Assembly (NCBI GenBank): GCA_036924085.1
Contig: JAVGWX010000007.1
Location: 97,362,641-97,426,640, forward strand
Direction: 5' to 3'
Length of the DNA stretch: 64,000 nt
Origin: Ariolimax columbianus
Lineage: Eukaryota > Mollusca > Gastropoda > Stylommatophora > Arionidae
Position 1 is the first letter of the stretch. The number at the start of each line of letters is the position of its first letter. A program made the translations under genes and the position numbers. Positions 32,085-44,089 of this stretch are shown in pieces. The notes beneath the pieces were generated by a model, which saw nothing but the letters and a program-made list of their open reading frames with translations, was not told the DNA's origin and made no database searches.

Positions 32085-32390
32085 AACCTGCCAGCCATGT
32101 CATAAGAGACGATTAAGAAGAATGGGAAATAATATCATCTATCTAGAAGGGGAGGGACAAAGTGAAATCAGACTAAGGAGGGTTGTGTATGGCGATCCTG
32201 AAGAAACAATAAGCCACCAGAACAAGACGAGGACCTCAACATCCCATGGTAGAAGGGGTGTGACTAGGTGAAATCAGACTAATGAGGGTTGTGTATGGGG
32301 ATTCTGAAGAAATAAGCAACCAGAACAAGACAAGAGGACCTCTACATCCCATGGTAGAAGGGGCATGGTCAAGTACAATCATTGATTAAT
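32085..32390. repeat. about 110-bp block duplicated (SINE C-like)
   Basis: GTGAAATCAGACTAAKGAGG, GTTGTGTATGG and CATCCCATGGTAGAAGGGG each occur twice about 110 bp apart. The block resembles short fragments at 39055 and 40130. Confidence 0.7.
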
Positions 32391-32794
32391 ATCATTGAGC
32401 ATCTGAGGGATAACATTTATCTTTCATTACAATGGGACTGAGTTTTCTTCAATCCTTGGGCACCAATGTGCTGCAGTCTCCTAGCTGTAGATGGGTACCT
32501 GACTTGCAGTTAGGGAATGCATAGCAGCAGGAAATAGACCTTTTACAAGAAAGTCTCTAACACCTCATCTTCGACAGCAATGTCTGCTGTGGGACTACCT
32601 TTACATATAACAAAAACAGTGTTTCACAGAGTCTATCTCCTGGCTAAGAAATGGTCAATTTGATTTTGTTTGCTTCTAAATGCATATGCACAGTGGCAGT
32701 TTAAACAGTAGAGTAATCATCATTTTGGTGTAAGTGTACCGTCAAATGGCATATATTTGTTACAGTATAAATGTCTTGTGTGCATGCCTTTCAG
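32391..32794. other. intron 14 3' part, nothing recognised
   Basis: No repeat or coding similarity. Confidence 0.45.
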
Positions 32795-33067
32795 GTGCTG
32801 CACTCTGCTGTGACTGGCCACAGTTCTTCAACTTTAACCAGAGTTAGCAAATCTCTCTCTGACTTCCTTCTGGACACAGATTTCACAAATATCTGGGAGA
32901 CTCAGGCTGGCTTAGTAGGTGCTGTTGGACCTTCGACAACACAGCGACCATTCAGTGCTGATGCAACTCTCTCCGATGCTGTCAACGATTCAGGAAAGAT
33001 GTCATCACAGCAGCTTGAGCATGGATTCAAGTCTGAGACTGATATAGTTAAGTTGGCAGCAAGAGCT
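32795..33067 (+). CDS. RALGAPA1: RalGAP alpha exon 15
   Basis: Acceptor CATGCCTTTCAG, donor AGAGCT|gtaagt, 91 codons in phase 0, the longest exon seen. It opens VLHSAVTG, completing the C-I-Y-K-V-x-x motif of exon 14, and contains SLSDFLLDTDFTNIWET and IVKLAARA. The middle (Ser/Gln/Asp-rich) is less conserved and probably a loop. Confidence 0.94.
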
Positions 33068-33149
33068 GTAAGTTTGTAAACCTTCACGTGTCGTCTTTAG
33101 TTAGCAGAATAATCATGTCTTATTGCTTATGTCTTCTGTCAAACCTAAT

Positions 33150-33445
33150 ATGTAGGACAGAAGATGCAGCAGTGAATGAGCTGATAGCGACTCATAGTTG
33201 GCTGCTTGCATCAGGGTTGGTTGTCCATAATTGACCCAAACCCAATTCGAACTCCATGTGGCAGCCCTGAAAATAAATTGAAACCAGGCCTGGCTAAGAA
33301 ATTAGGGATCGAAGAGGGAAGGCAAACCTGGTCTAAAAAATGCCTTGCTGAAATCGGATGTGTCGGACTGAAAGGCTCAGAAATCACAGCCTTGCTGTAC
33401 ACTATGACACAATGTCATAAACATCATTTCAGGACAAGAATGCCG
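33150..33445 (+). mobile_element. SINE family A, + copy
   Basis: Contains GCGACTCATAGTTGGCTGCT, GAGGGAAGGCAAACCTGGTC, GGATGTGTCGGACTGAAAGG and CAGCCTTGCTGTACAC in the same order as at 1785 and 58540. Confidence 0.75.
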
Positions 33446-33765
33446 AGACTTGATCACTGATTGCTGTGTATATTTATAGCACTAGACTGCACCTGTTACA
33501 CATCTCTAAATGGAAAACAAATTGTGGGGATACAAGTTACGTATGAATGACAGACCTTTGTTTCAAACAGCTTTATTCAAAACTTGCTTAAAAATGGACA
33601 GTCATGATGAAAATTCGATAATTGCCATGTCTTACATCTGGCTTTTGCATGATTCATGTGATTTTTGCCGCCTTTACACAAATGCACACAACCCAACAGA
33701 AAAAAAAAACCCAATTCTTTTGTGTGTGTCAGGTCAAAAGGCACAGATCACCCTCCTTGTATCAC
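33446..33765. other. intron 15, nothing recognised
   Basis: Open frames without recognisable domains; no repeats. Confidence 0.4.
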
Positions 33766-34045
33766 ATCACCCATAATTATAGTGATATACCATTGTACGT
33801 ACCCTAGATCCCACTCATAATTATAATGACAAACCATTGTATCACCCTCACCCATAATTATAGTGACATATCATTGTATCACATCACCCATAATTATAGT
33901 GATAAACCATTGTACGTACCCTAGATCCCACTCATAATTATAGTGACATATCATTGTATCATCCTCACCCATAATTATAATGACAAACCATTGTATCATC
34001 CTCACCCATAATTATAATGACATACCATTGTTTACTAATTCTGAC
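33766..34045. repeat. 37-bp minisatellite
   Basis: Units of ATAATTATAGTGACATATCA, TTGTATCAYCCTCACCC; some carry CGTACCCTAGATCCCACTC instead. About seven units, ending just before the 39-bp array. Confidence 0.9.
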
Positions 34046-34094
34046 TCATTGCAACGTCATGTCCTTCATCGAAGTGAATATTATGCCTGGACCA

Positions 34095-36795
34095 CTCAGT
34101 CCCCAATAAGGGCCACCTCTGTAATGACAACTCAGTACCCAGTAATAAGGGCCACCTCTGTAATGACCACTCAGTCCCCAATAAGGGTCACCTCTGTAAT
34201 GACAACTCAGTACCCAGTAATAAGGGCCACCTCTCTAATGACCACTCAGCCCCCACTAAAAAGGGCCACTTCTGTAATGACAACTCAGCCCCCAGTAATA
34301 AGGGCCACCTCTATAATGACAACTGTCCTCAGTAATAAGGGCCACCTCTGTAATGACCACTCAGCCCCCACTAAAAAGGGCCACTTCTGTAATGACAACT
34401 CAGTCCCCAGTAATAAGGCCCACCTCTGTAATGACCACTCAGTCCCCAATAAGGGTCACCTCTGTAATGACCACTCAGCCCCCACTAAAAAGAGCCACTT
34501 CTGTAATGACAACTCAGTCCCCAGTAATAAGGGCCACCTCTGTAATGACAACTCAGGCTTCAGTAATAAGGGCCACCTCTTTATTGAGCACTCAGTCCCC
34601 AATAAGGGCCTCCTCTGTAAGGACAACTCAGTCCCCAATAAGGGCCACCTCTGTAATGACCACTCAGCCCCTACTAAAAAGGGCCACCTCTGTAATGACA
34701 ACTCAGCCCCTACTAAAAAGGGCCACCTCTGTAATGACAACTCAGTCCACAGTAATAAGGGCCACCTCTGTAATGACCACTCAGTCCCCAATAAGGGCCA
34801 CCTCTGTAAGGACAACTCAGTCCCCAGTAATAAGGGCCACCTCTGTAATGACCACTCAGCCCCTACTAAAAAGGGCCACCTCTGTAATGACAACTCAGCC
34901 CCTACTAAAAAGGGCCACCTCTGTAATGACAACTCAGTCCCCAGTAAAAAGGGCCACCTCTGTAATGACCACTCAGCCCCTACTAAAAAGGGCCACCTCT
35001 GTAATGACAACTCAGTCCCCAGTAAAAAGGGCCACCTCTGTAATGACCACTCAGCCCCTACTAAAAAGGGCCACCTCTGTAATGACAACTCAGTCCACAG
35101 TAATAAGGGCCACCTCTGTAATGACCACTCAGCCCCTACTAAAAAGGGCCACCTCTGTAATGACAACTCAGTCCACAGTAATAAGGGCCACCTCTGTAAT
35201 GACCACTCAGCCCCTACTAAAAAGGGCCACCTCTGTAATGACCACTCAGCCCCTACTAAAAAGGGCCACCTCTGTAATGACAACTCAGCCCCTACTAAAA
35301 AGGGCCACCTCTGTAATGACAACTCAGCCCCTACTAAAAAGGGCCACCTCTGTAATGACAACTCAGCCCCTACTAAAAAGGGCCACCTCTGTAATGACCA
35401 CTCAGCCCCTACTAAAAAGGGCCACCTCTGTAATGACAACTCAGTCCACAGTAATAAGGGCCACCTCTGTAATGACCACTCAGCCCCTACTAAAAAGGGC
35501 CACCTCTGTAATGACAACTCAGCCCCTACTAAAAAGGGCCACCTCTGTAATGACCACTCAGCCCCTACTAAAAAGGGCCACCTCTGTAATGACAACTCAG
35601 TCCACAGTAATAAGGGCCACCTCTGTAATGACCACTCAGTCCCCAATAAGGGCCACCTCTGTAAGGACAACTCAGTCCCCAGTAATAAGGGCCACCTCTG
35701 TAATGACCACTCAGTCCCCAATAAGGGCCACCTCTGTAAGGACAACTCAGTCCCCAGTAAAAAGGGCCACCTCTGTAATGACAACTCAGTCCCCAGTAAA
35801 AAGGGCCACCTCTGTAATGACCACTCAGCCCCTACTAAAAAGGGCCACCTCTGTAATGACAACTCAGTCCACAGTAATAAGGGCCACCTCTGTAATGACC
35901 ACTCAGCCCCTACTAAAAAGGGCCACCTCTGTAATGACAACTCAGTCCACAGTAATAAGGGCCACCTCTGTAATGACCACTCAGCCCCTACTAAAAAGGG
36001 CCACCTCTGTAATGACCACTCAGCCCCTACTAAAAAGGGCCACCTCTGTAATGACAACTCAGCCCCTACTAAAAAGGGCCACCTCTGTAATGACAACTCA
36101 GCCCCTACTAAAAAGGGCCACCTCTGTAATGACAACTCAGCCCCTACTAAAAAGGGCCACCTCTGTAATGACAACTCAGCCCCTACTAAAAAGGGCCACC
36201 TCTGTAATGACCACTCAGCCCCTACTAAAAAGGGCCACCTCTGTAATGACAACTCAGTCCACAGTAATAAGGGCCACCTCTGTAATGACCACTCAGCCCC
36301 TACTAAAAAGGGCCACCTCTGTAATGACAACTCAGCCCCTACTAAAAAGGGCCACCTCTGTAATGACAACTCAGTCCACAGTAATAAGGCCCACCTCTGT
36401 ATTGAGCACTCAGTTCCCAATAAGGGCAACCTCTTTATTGAGCACTCAGTCCTCAATAAGGGACACCTCTGTAATGACCACTCAGTCCCCACTATGGGCC
36501 ACCTCTGTAATGACCACTCAGTCCTCAGTAACAAGGGCCACCTCTGTAATGACCACTCAGTCCCCACTATGGGCCACCTCTGTAATGACCACTCAGTCCC
36601 CAGTAATAAGGCCCACCTCTGTATTGAGCACTCAGTTCCCAATAAGGGCCACCTCTGTAATGACTGCTCAGTCGATGCTAATAAGGGCCACCTGTAATGA
36701 CTACTCAGTCCCCAATATAGGGCCACCTCTGTAATGATCACAACAGTCCCCACTATGGGCCACCTCTGTAATGGCTACTCAGTCAACACTAAAAA
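34095..36795. repeat. 2.7-kb minisatellite of 39-bp (36-bp) units
   Basis: About 69 units of GTAATGACCACTCAGCCCCT, ACTAAAAAGGGCCACCTCT. Unit types differ at CAACTCAGTCCACAGTAATA, CCACTCAGTCCCCAATA (36 bp) and others, in a recurring order. Because 39 and 36 are multiples of three and lack stops, three very long open frames appear (905 and 793 codons on +, 765 on -). They show no start context, domain or splice support and are not called. The array ends 60 bp before exon 16. Confidence 0.97.
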
Positions 36796-36854
36796 GCCCT
36801 CACCATTTAACAAAATGATGAATGTGAAGACTAAAGCTTAGCACCTCCTTCCAG

Positions 36855-37004
36855 CTGATGACCCACCTGGTCAATCACATGTCCCATTTCCCCATGAGCT
36901 CCGGTGCTGCAAGACTACATACAACCATCCAAGAACACCATGATCTGCCTGAATACATTGAGGATGACTTAAGACCAGAGATTTTCAGTGCACCTAACGT
37001 GCAA
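36855..37004 (+). CDS. RALGAPA1: RalGAP alpha exon 16
   Basis: Acceptor CACCTCCTTCCAG, donor GTGCAA|gtatgt, 50 codons in phase 0. LMTHLVNHMSHFPMSSG matches the conserved T-H-L-V-N-H-x-x-H-x-P-M-S block, and PEIFSAPNVQ leads into exon 17. CACCTC, then ATGACCCAC across the acceptor recall CACCTC and ATGACCAC in the upstream repeat unit. Confidence 0.96.
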
Positions 37005-37229
37005 GTATGTCATGTATTCTAAATATATATGTCTCTTTGCTTGTTATTTATTCTCTTTTCCTTTGTTTTGTTCACACTAATCTGCAATGCCACCTTAACT
37101 GCTTCATATGTTAGTCTGTCTGTCTTTCCTTGAATATCCTGCTGCTTATTTGATAGCATACATAATCAAGCTTATACATTTTTCACTGTGAATCCTGTTT
37201 TTTTTTAACCTTGTGTCATTTGGTGCATC

Positions 37230-37885
37230 ACCCAATTCATGACCATGAGAAAGATTGTGAGAGATAGTAGACATCCCTGTCTGACCTCAGTTTGTCACAT
37301 CACCCAGTTCATGAGAAAGATTGTGAGAGATAGTAGACATCCCTGTCTGATCTCAGTTTGTCACATCACCCAGTTCATGAGAAAGATTGTGAGAGATAGT
37401 AGACATCCCTGTCTGACCTCAGTTTGTCACATCACCCAGTTCATGAGAAAGATTGTGAGAGATAGTAGACATCCCTGTCTGACCTCAGTTTGTCACATCA
37501 CCCAGTTCATGACCACAAGACAGATTGTTAGAGATAGTAGACATCCCAGTCTGATCTCAGTTTGTCACATCACCCAGTCCATGAGAAAGATTGTGAGAGA
37601 TAGTAGACATCCCTGTCTGATCTCAGTTTGTCACATCACCCAGTTTACAAGAAAGATTGTGAGAGATAGTAGACATCCCTGTCTGATCTCAGTTTGTCAC
37701 ATCACCCAGTTCATGAGAAAGATTGTGAGAGATAGTAGACATCCCTGTCTGATCTCAGTTTGTCACATCACCCAGTTCATGAGATAGTAGACATCCCTGT
37801 CTGATCTCAGTTTGTCACATCACCCAGTTCATGAGAAAGATTGTGATAGATAGTAGACATCCCTGTCTGACCTCAGTTTGAATTC
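37230..37885. repeat. 66-bp minisatellite in intron 16
   Basis: About ten units of GAGAAAGATTGTGAGAGATA, GTAGACATCCCTGTCTGATC, TCAGTTTGTCACATCACCCA, GTTCAT. The 182-codon + frame (22-residue period) is a by-product. One unit is shortened near 37780. Confidence 0.95.
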
Positions 37886-38324
37886 TAAATTGATCTAACA
37901 ATTTGCCTTAGTAAACTATTCTCCATGTGGCCTCTTCATAGAAATCTGGTAAAATTCTTATAAGTTTATCTGACATTCCATAGTGTTTTAATATTTTCAA
38001 AATTACTGTTCAGTGAGCACTAACAAATGCCTTTTAAAAATCTGTAAAGTTCATATATAATCCATATATATATGACAATTCTGAGCTTTGCTATTTGTTA
38101 AGTGCGAGATATTCCTGCTTAGAATCCTGTATGTTCTTCTCTCAGTTTTAAATCTAAAGTACCTTTTATTTGATCATGGGCATTATTCTGATCTGGACTT
38201 GTCTACTCATTACTGCCAGGGGTGTCATTCTTTGCAGATTTTCCTTCTTTGGTAATTTTGTTAGGTTGTGCCCCCGCCAGATTGATGTTCGTCTTTAGCC
38301 AGTACTCATTTGAAATTCTTCTTC
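37886..38324. other. intron 16, nothing recognised
   Basis: AT-rich sequence. The CCTGTCTGACCTCAGTTTGA-to-TTCTAAATTGATC transition and the text to 38220 look like an old LINE tail, but no frame supports it. Confidence 0.35.
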
Positions 38325-38475
38325 TGAGTTTGTTCTCAATCTTTCACTACCATGCCCTGAACAGGGCTTTGCAAGTAGCAAGATGTAGTCCGAAGAACAG
38401 AATGCGTTGTGTTACTAGTTTACAGCTTGACTGCAATATTTGCACATTGTGGTCTGACACATCCGTCTTCAGCAG
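38325..38475 (-). mobile_element. SINE family A, reversed fragment
   Basis: Shares TTGTTCTCAATCTYYCACTA, GAACAGAATGCGTTGT and GTTTACAGCTTGACTGC with 12475-12610. Confidence 0.75.
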
Positions 38476-38479
38476 AATT

Positions 38480-38855
38480 TGATACTAATATTGATGTTCG
38501 TTTTTAGTCAGTACTCATTTGATGCTAAGATTGATGTTTGTTTTTAGTCAGTACTCATTTGATGCTAAGATTGATATTCGTCTTTAGTCGGGAGTCATTT
38601 TATGCTAATATTTATATTTATCTTTAGCCAGTACTCATTTGATGCTAATATTGATATTTGTCTTTAGTCAGGAGTCATTTGGTGCTAAGATTGATGTTCG
38701 TGTTTAGTCAGGAGTCATTTGATGCTAAGATTGATGTTCATCTTTAGTCAGGAGTCATTTGGTGCTGAGATTGATGTCCGTCTTTAGTCAGGAGTCATTT
38801 GATGCTAATATTGATGTTCATCTTTAGTCAGGAGTCATTTGGTACTGAGATACAC
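38480..38855. repeat. 40-bp minisatellite in intron 16
   Basis: About nine units of GGAGTCATTTGATGCTAAGA, TTGATGTTCGTCTTTAGTCA, more diverged than most other arrays here. Confidence 0.93.
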
Positions 38856-39225
38856 ATTTCTGATTTATTTTAGCTTAAATTTGTCTTCATATTTAAGCAG
38901 CAATTTGTATTAACTTATAGGAAAAAAAATGCAGTTTTTCTTAAATCATTATTTATATAAGCATCTGACAACTGTAATGTTATCAATTCTTGTAGGGTAG
39001 GCACAGTGTCATGAGTGCTAGATCATTTTAGGTGACAGTGAATTGAACCAATGTTGCAACCAATGCATGTAATGAAATAAGATTAAGAAGGGTTGTACAT
39101 GGAGCTAGCAACTTGAGCATGTCAAACACATTGCTATGGACACCTCCACCACAAGAGCACATAATAACCCCATGTTCTAAAAGAAATATGTAAGAACATT
39201 ATCTCTGCTTTGTGTCTGTCTATGA
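38856..39225. other. intron 16, nothing certain
   Basis: Contains a weak SINE C-like fragment (AAGAAGGGTTGTACATGGAG, CTAGCAAC) at about 39085-39125. Confidence 0.35.
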
Positions 39226-39615
39226 GTCCAATGTCTGCTGCAGGTCTGTCTGTCTGCGTCCACTGTCTAAGTCTGTCTGTGTTTACACTGTCTGTATGTC
39301 CACTCGCTGTATTAAGTCTGTCTGTGTCCACTCTTTGTTTAAGTCCATCTGTGTCCCAACTCTGTTAAGTCTGTCTGTGTGTCCACTCTTTGTTTAAGTC
39401 CATCTGTGTCCACTCTTTGTTTAAGTCCATCTGTGTCCCAACTCTGTTAAGTCTGTTTGTGTCCACTCTTTGTTTAAGTCCATCTGTGTCCACTCTTTGT
39501 TTAAGTCCATCTGTGTCCCAACTCTGTTAAGTCTGTCTGTGTCCACTCTTTGTTTAATTCCATCTGTGCCCCAACTCTGTTAAGTCTGTCTGTGTGTCTA
39601 CTCTCTGCTGTAGGT
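39226..39615. repeat. 27-29-bp minisatellite upstream of exon 17
   Basis: Units of TCTGTGTCCACTCTTTGTTT, AAGTCCA mixed with CAACTCTGTTAAGTCTG variants, about 13 in all. The unit segment TCTTTGTTTAAGTC resembles the first bases of exon 17 (TTCTTTGTATTAAATC). Confidence 0.92.
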
Positions 39616-39963
39616 TTGACTGTGTGTTCACTCTGTTGGCTGTACTAGCTGTTGACCTGCCTACTCTATGCTGCTCCTTATGAAGCATAGGACCATCGAT
39701 GTAGTGGTTTTTGTTTATGTAGCAATTTGTTTTACATGATGATATTGCTAGCCTCAACCACAACTTATTGTTGTCACCTTCTGTGACATGTGTAGAGGGA
39801 CAGTGGTCCTATTCTTTACTCCCAGGAAATGCGGAGTCTGCCATTACTTTTGTTACAAAGATTCAACTCTGGAACCTCAACTTTAAGCAGTTGCAGTGCC
39901 TATTTGCACAGAAAACAAATAACATTTATTGTGTATTTAATGTTCTCTTATGTTCTATTGCAG

Positions 39964-40017
39964 TTCTTTGTATTAAATCGTCGTTGCCTGATCTCTTTCA
40001 TAGAACTGCCTGCAGTG
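39964..40017 (+). CDS. RALGAPA1: RalGAP alpha exon 17
   Basis: Acceptor TGTTCTATTGCAG, donor GCAGTG|gtaagt, 18 codons in phase 0: FFVLNRRCLISFIEL. FFVLN-x-x-x-L-x-S-x-I is conserved in the family after the exon 16 block. A micro-exon by the standard of this gene. Confidence 0.94.
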
Positions 40018-40757
40018 GTAAGTATGTGTTTAGTCCTCAGAGGCAGCATGATCTGTGTGTGTTTGGTTAAATATTGTATTGTCCTATATTTGGCAAAATT
40101 ATAGGGCCACTGAATCATACTATTCATGTTGGTAAAGACAAATTAGGAGGGTGTGCATGGAACTAGCCACCTCATGTAATTCAAAGCGCCACATAAATGT
40201 TTTGGTACAAAATGCAATGGTGGTCTGTAGCTACTAGTTGAGTGAATAAAAATGAGAGAAAAATAAGAATGTTGATGTGCGCTGACTTTTCGATATAATC
40301 CTATAACTAGCACTCTAACACGTCATCACTTTCTGTGTGATAAGATATCAAAACAATATCCTCGAGTCCAGTCCCTCAGGTGTGCCGTATGCGAGGTAGT
40401 CAATGTCCTGTATGCAGTCCGATCTTTCGCTGTGTCATACAATTTAAGATAAGATATCATATCTGTTAAATAGAATGTACTCAATAAAGTTGTTTATGAA
40501 GGGGATTGCCGTAACACTGAACATCATTATAAATGATAAACCGAAGAACTGTATACATAGACATGAATGTTATTGTACCTTTGTAAGACTAAACTTTTCT
40601 CACGTAAAAAAGGAATAGTACCAGTCAAATAAAAGTGGGTGTAAGACGATCAGGATGAAAGGCTATTAATTAAACAGATCAGATATGAGAAATAGACATC
40701 TAAAAATATCAATGTTCGGATAGTATAAATATGAAACAATTCAACTGTTACCAGGGG
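40018..40757. other. intron 17, nothing certain
   Basis: A short SINE C-like piece (AGGAGGGTGTGCATGGAACT, AGCCACCTC) lies near 40140-40190. Otherwise unique AT-rich sequence. Confidence 0.4.

Positions 40758-40799
<42 letters not shown>
40758..40799. repeat. (TC)n microsatellite
   Basis: About 20 TC dinucleotides, followed by a short CA run. Confidence 0.97.
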
Positions 40800-40800
<1 letters not shown>

Positions 40801-40849
40801 CATGCATGCACACACACACACCTACCTCTCTCTCTTTATTATTCTAATC

Positions 40850-41065
40850 CCCAAAGGCGGTCTGCATTGCACTGTAGTTTTTATTTTGCGCCTGTCGGCC
40901 CAGTGCATCCGACTTCATCATGCATGTTATGTAATAGCCTGCTTCCTCCTGCATTTTCTAAGAGTTTGCTTCCCCGGGGTAAAGGCCGGTGCTGTGATGG
41001 GGATCGAACCCAGCACCTTCTGGTTGTGAGCCGTGCCACTTAACCACTAGCCCACGCCGTCCCCG
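40850..41065 (-). mobile_element. tRNA-derived SINE, reversed copy
   Basis: Reversed, it starts GGGACGGCGTGGGCTAGTGG and has the B box GGTTCGATCCC, then CATCACAGCACCGGCC and TTAGAAAATGCAGGAGGAAG. It is the better-kept relative of the copy at 5918. Confidence 0.82.
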
Positions 41066-41077
41066 TTACCAGGTCTA

Positions 41078-43450
41078 ATCCTGGGTCTGCTGTCACACCA
41101 TGGCCAACCTAATCCTGGGTCAGCTGTCACACCATCAAGATCATCAACCTAATCCTGGGTCAGCTGTCACATCATGGTCAACCTAATCCTGGGTCAGCTG
41201 TCACACCATGGTCAACCTAATCCTGGGTCAGCTGTCACACCATCAAGATCATCAACCTAATCCTGGGTCAACTGTCACACCATGGCCAACCTAATTCTGG
41301 GTGAGCTGTCACACCATGGCCAACCTAATTCTGGGTGAGCTGTCACACCATGGCCAACCTAATTCTGGGTGAGCTGTCACACCATGGCCAACCTAATTCT
41401 GGGTGAGCTGTCACACCATGGCCAACCTAATTCTGGGTGAGCTGTCACACCATGGCCAACCTAATTCTGGGTGAGCTGTCACACCATGGCCAACCTAATC
41501 CTGGATCAACTGTCACACCATGGTCAACCTAATCCTGGGTCAGCTGTCACACCATCAAGATCATCAACCTAATCCTGGGTCAACTGTCACACCATGGCCA
41601 ACCTAATCCTGGGTCAACTGTCACACCATGGCCAACCTAATCCTGGGTCAACTGTCACACCATGGCCAACCTAATTCTGGGTGAGCTGTCACACCATGGT
41701 CAACCTAATTCTGGGTGAGCTGTCACACCATGGTCAACCTAATTCTGGGTGAGCTGTCACACCATGGCCAACCTAATCCTGGATCAACTGTCACACCATG
41801 GTCAACCTAATTCTGGGTGAGCTGTCACGCCATGGTCAACCTAATTCTGGGTGAGCTGTCACACCATGGTCAACCTAATTCTGGGTGAGCTGTCACACCA
41901 TGGTCAACCTAATTCTGGGTGAGCTGTCACGCCATGGTCAACCTAATTCTGGGTGAGCTGTCACGCCATGGTCAACCTAATTCTGGGTGAGCTGTCACAC
42001 CATGGTCAACCTAATTCTGGGTGAGCTGTCACACCATGGTCAACCTAATTCTGGGTGAGCTGTCACGCCATGGTCAACCTAATTCTGGGTGAGCTGTCAC
42101 GCCATGGTCAACCTAATTCTGGGTGAGCTGTCACGCCATGGTCAACCTAATTCTGGGTGAGCTGTCACACCATGGTCAACCTAATTCTGGGTGAGCTGTC
42201 ACGCCATGGTCAACCTAATTCTGGGTGAGCTGTCACACCATGGTCAACCTAATTCTGGGTGAGCTGCCACACCATGGTCAACCTAATTCTGGGTGAGCTG
42301 CCACACCATGGTCAACCTAATTCTGGGTCAGCTGTCACACAATCAAGATCATCAACCTAATCCTGGGTCAACTGTCACACCATGGTCAACCTAATCCTGG
42401 GTCAGCTGTCACACCATGGCCAACCTAATCCTGGGTCAGCTGTCACACCATGGTCAACCTAATCCTGGGTCAGCTGTCACACCATGGTCAACCTAATCCT
42501 GGGTCAGCTGTCACACCATGGTCAACCTAATCCTGGGTCAGCTGTCACACCATGGTCAACCTAATCCTGGGTCAGCTGTCACACCATGGTTAACCTAATC
42601 CTGGGTCAGCTGTCACACCATGGTCACCCTAATCATGGGTCAGCTGTAACACCATCAAGATCATCAACCTAATCCTGGGTCAACTGTCACACCATGGTCA
42701 ACCTAATCCTGGGTCAGCTGTCACATCATCAACCTAATCCTGGGTCATCTGTCACACCATGGTCAACCTAATCCTGGGTCAGCTGTCACACCATCAAGAT
42801 CATCAACCTAATCCTGGGTCAGCTGTCACACCATGGTCAACCTAATCCTGGATCAACTGTCACACCATGGTCAACCTAATCCTGGGTCAGCTGTCACACC
42901 ATGGTCAACCTAATCCTGAATCAACTGTCACACCATAGTCAACCTAATCCTGGATCAGCTGTGACACCATGGTCAACCTAATCCTGGGTCAGCTGTCACA
43001 CCATGGTCAACCTAATCCTGGGTCAGCTGTCACACCATGGTTAACCTAATCCTGGGTCAGCTGTCACACCATGGTCACCCTAATCCTGGGTCAGCTGTAA
43101 CACCATCAAGATCATCAACCTAATCCTGGGTCAACTGTCACACCATGGTCAACCTAATCCTGGGTCAGCTGCCACATCATCAACCTAATCCTGGGTCATC
43201 TGTCACACCATGGTCAACCTAATCCTGGGTCAGCTGTCACACCATCAAGATCATCAACCTAATCCTGTATCAGCTGTCACACTATGGTCAACCTAATCCT
43301 GGGTCAACTGTCACACCATGGTCAACCTAATCCTCGGTCATCTGTCACACCATGGTCAACCTAATCCTGGGTCAGCTGTCACACCATGGTCAACCTAATC
43401 CTGGGTCAGCTGTGACACCATGGTCAACCTAATTCTAGGTCACCTGCCAT
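41078..43450. repeat. 2.4-kb minisatellite of 34-bp units in intron 17
   Basis: About 70 units of CATGGTCAACCTAATCCTGG, GTCAGCTGTCACAC. Variants include TTCTGGGTGAGC, and a longer CATCAAGATCATCAACC form that recurs at intervals. Two long stretches about 451 bp apart (near 42591 and 43042) carry the same rare variants (GGTTAACC, GGTCACCC, TGTAACACC) in the same order. Confidence 0.97.
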
Positions 43451-43820
43451 ACTAATAAGATGGTCAGCTTGCCATGATATAACTGATAGAACTCTTTCTG
43501 TAGTTGAAAGCTCATGCATCGTCACAAAGTATGGCTATAATTTGGTGTGACGCCACAAAATCAATCACGTCTGCAATTTGAGTTAATAATCATGATATAT
43601 ATAACGAGCAAGTTCTATTAATTATCATTCCTGTTTAATTCATGATTGTTGCAGTGTTAAATCTCCGAAAAATTAGTGTAAAATCCAATGTCATATCTAA
43701 TCCAACTATCAGTAGTTGTCTATCTCAAACCAGGTACCTTTATGTTTTATCACACATGCACAGACACATGCACACACACACATCCAGATCATAATTGAAA
43801 CAATATCATGTTAATTGCAG
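43451..43820. other. intron 17 3' end, nothing recognised
   Basis: AT-rich sequence between the 34-bp array and the exon 18 acceptor. Confidence 0.45.
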
Positions 43821-43968
43821 GATGCACCTGGTGGAGGCGTGACTGCAGGATTAATGACTGCTCGAACTGTTTGCCGCATAATAGTCAGGGATTTGTGTGG
43901 CAAGTACTGCTGGGAAAATTCTGTGCTATACAGTCCACCATGGTGCACAAAAGGGTCATCTCGGCACA
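43821..43968 (+). CDS. RALGAPA1: RalGAP alpha exon 18
   Basis: Acceptor CATGTTAATTGCAG, donor CGGCACA|gtaagt, phases 0 to 1. PGGGVTAGL, then RIIVRDLCGKYCWENSVLY, match the family's P-G-G-G-x-x-x-G-L and R-I-I-V-R-D-x-x-G-K-Y-x-W motifs almost residue for residue. This is one of the firmest exons. It lies in the region that leads to the GAP domain. Confidence 0.97.
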
Positions 43969-44089
43969 GTAAGTTTTAAAAGTACACTGACAATCTTTTT
44001 TGAACATTGTCATTGTACAATAATAAATTATCCTCTTGGGTCTAGTAATGACTATTTTGATTATAGCTTCTCTTACTTGAATCCTGGTA

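Noticed and set aside
33980..36753. Open frames of 905 and 793 codons (+) and 765 codons (-) over the 39-bp array
   Set aside because: Periods of 39 and 36 bp are multiples of three without stops, so several frames are open at once on both strands. There is no domain, signal or splice support.
37239..37787. 182-codon frame with a 22-residue repeat
   Set aside because: 66-bp minisatellite read in one of its open frames.
40798..41043. 81-codon + frame rich in His and Cys
   Set aside because: It reads through a CT/CA microsatellite and the reverse strand of a SINE.
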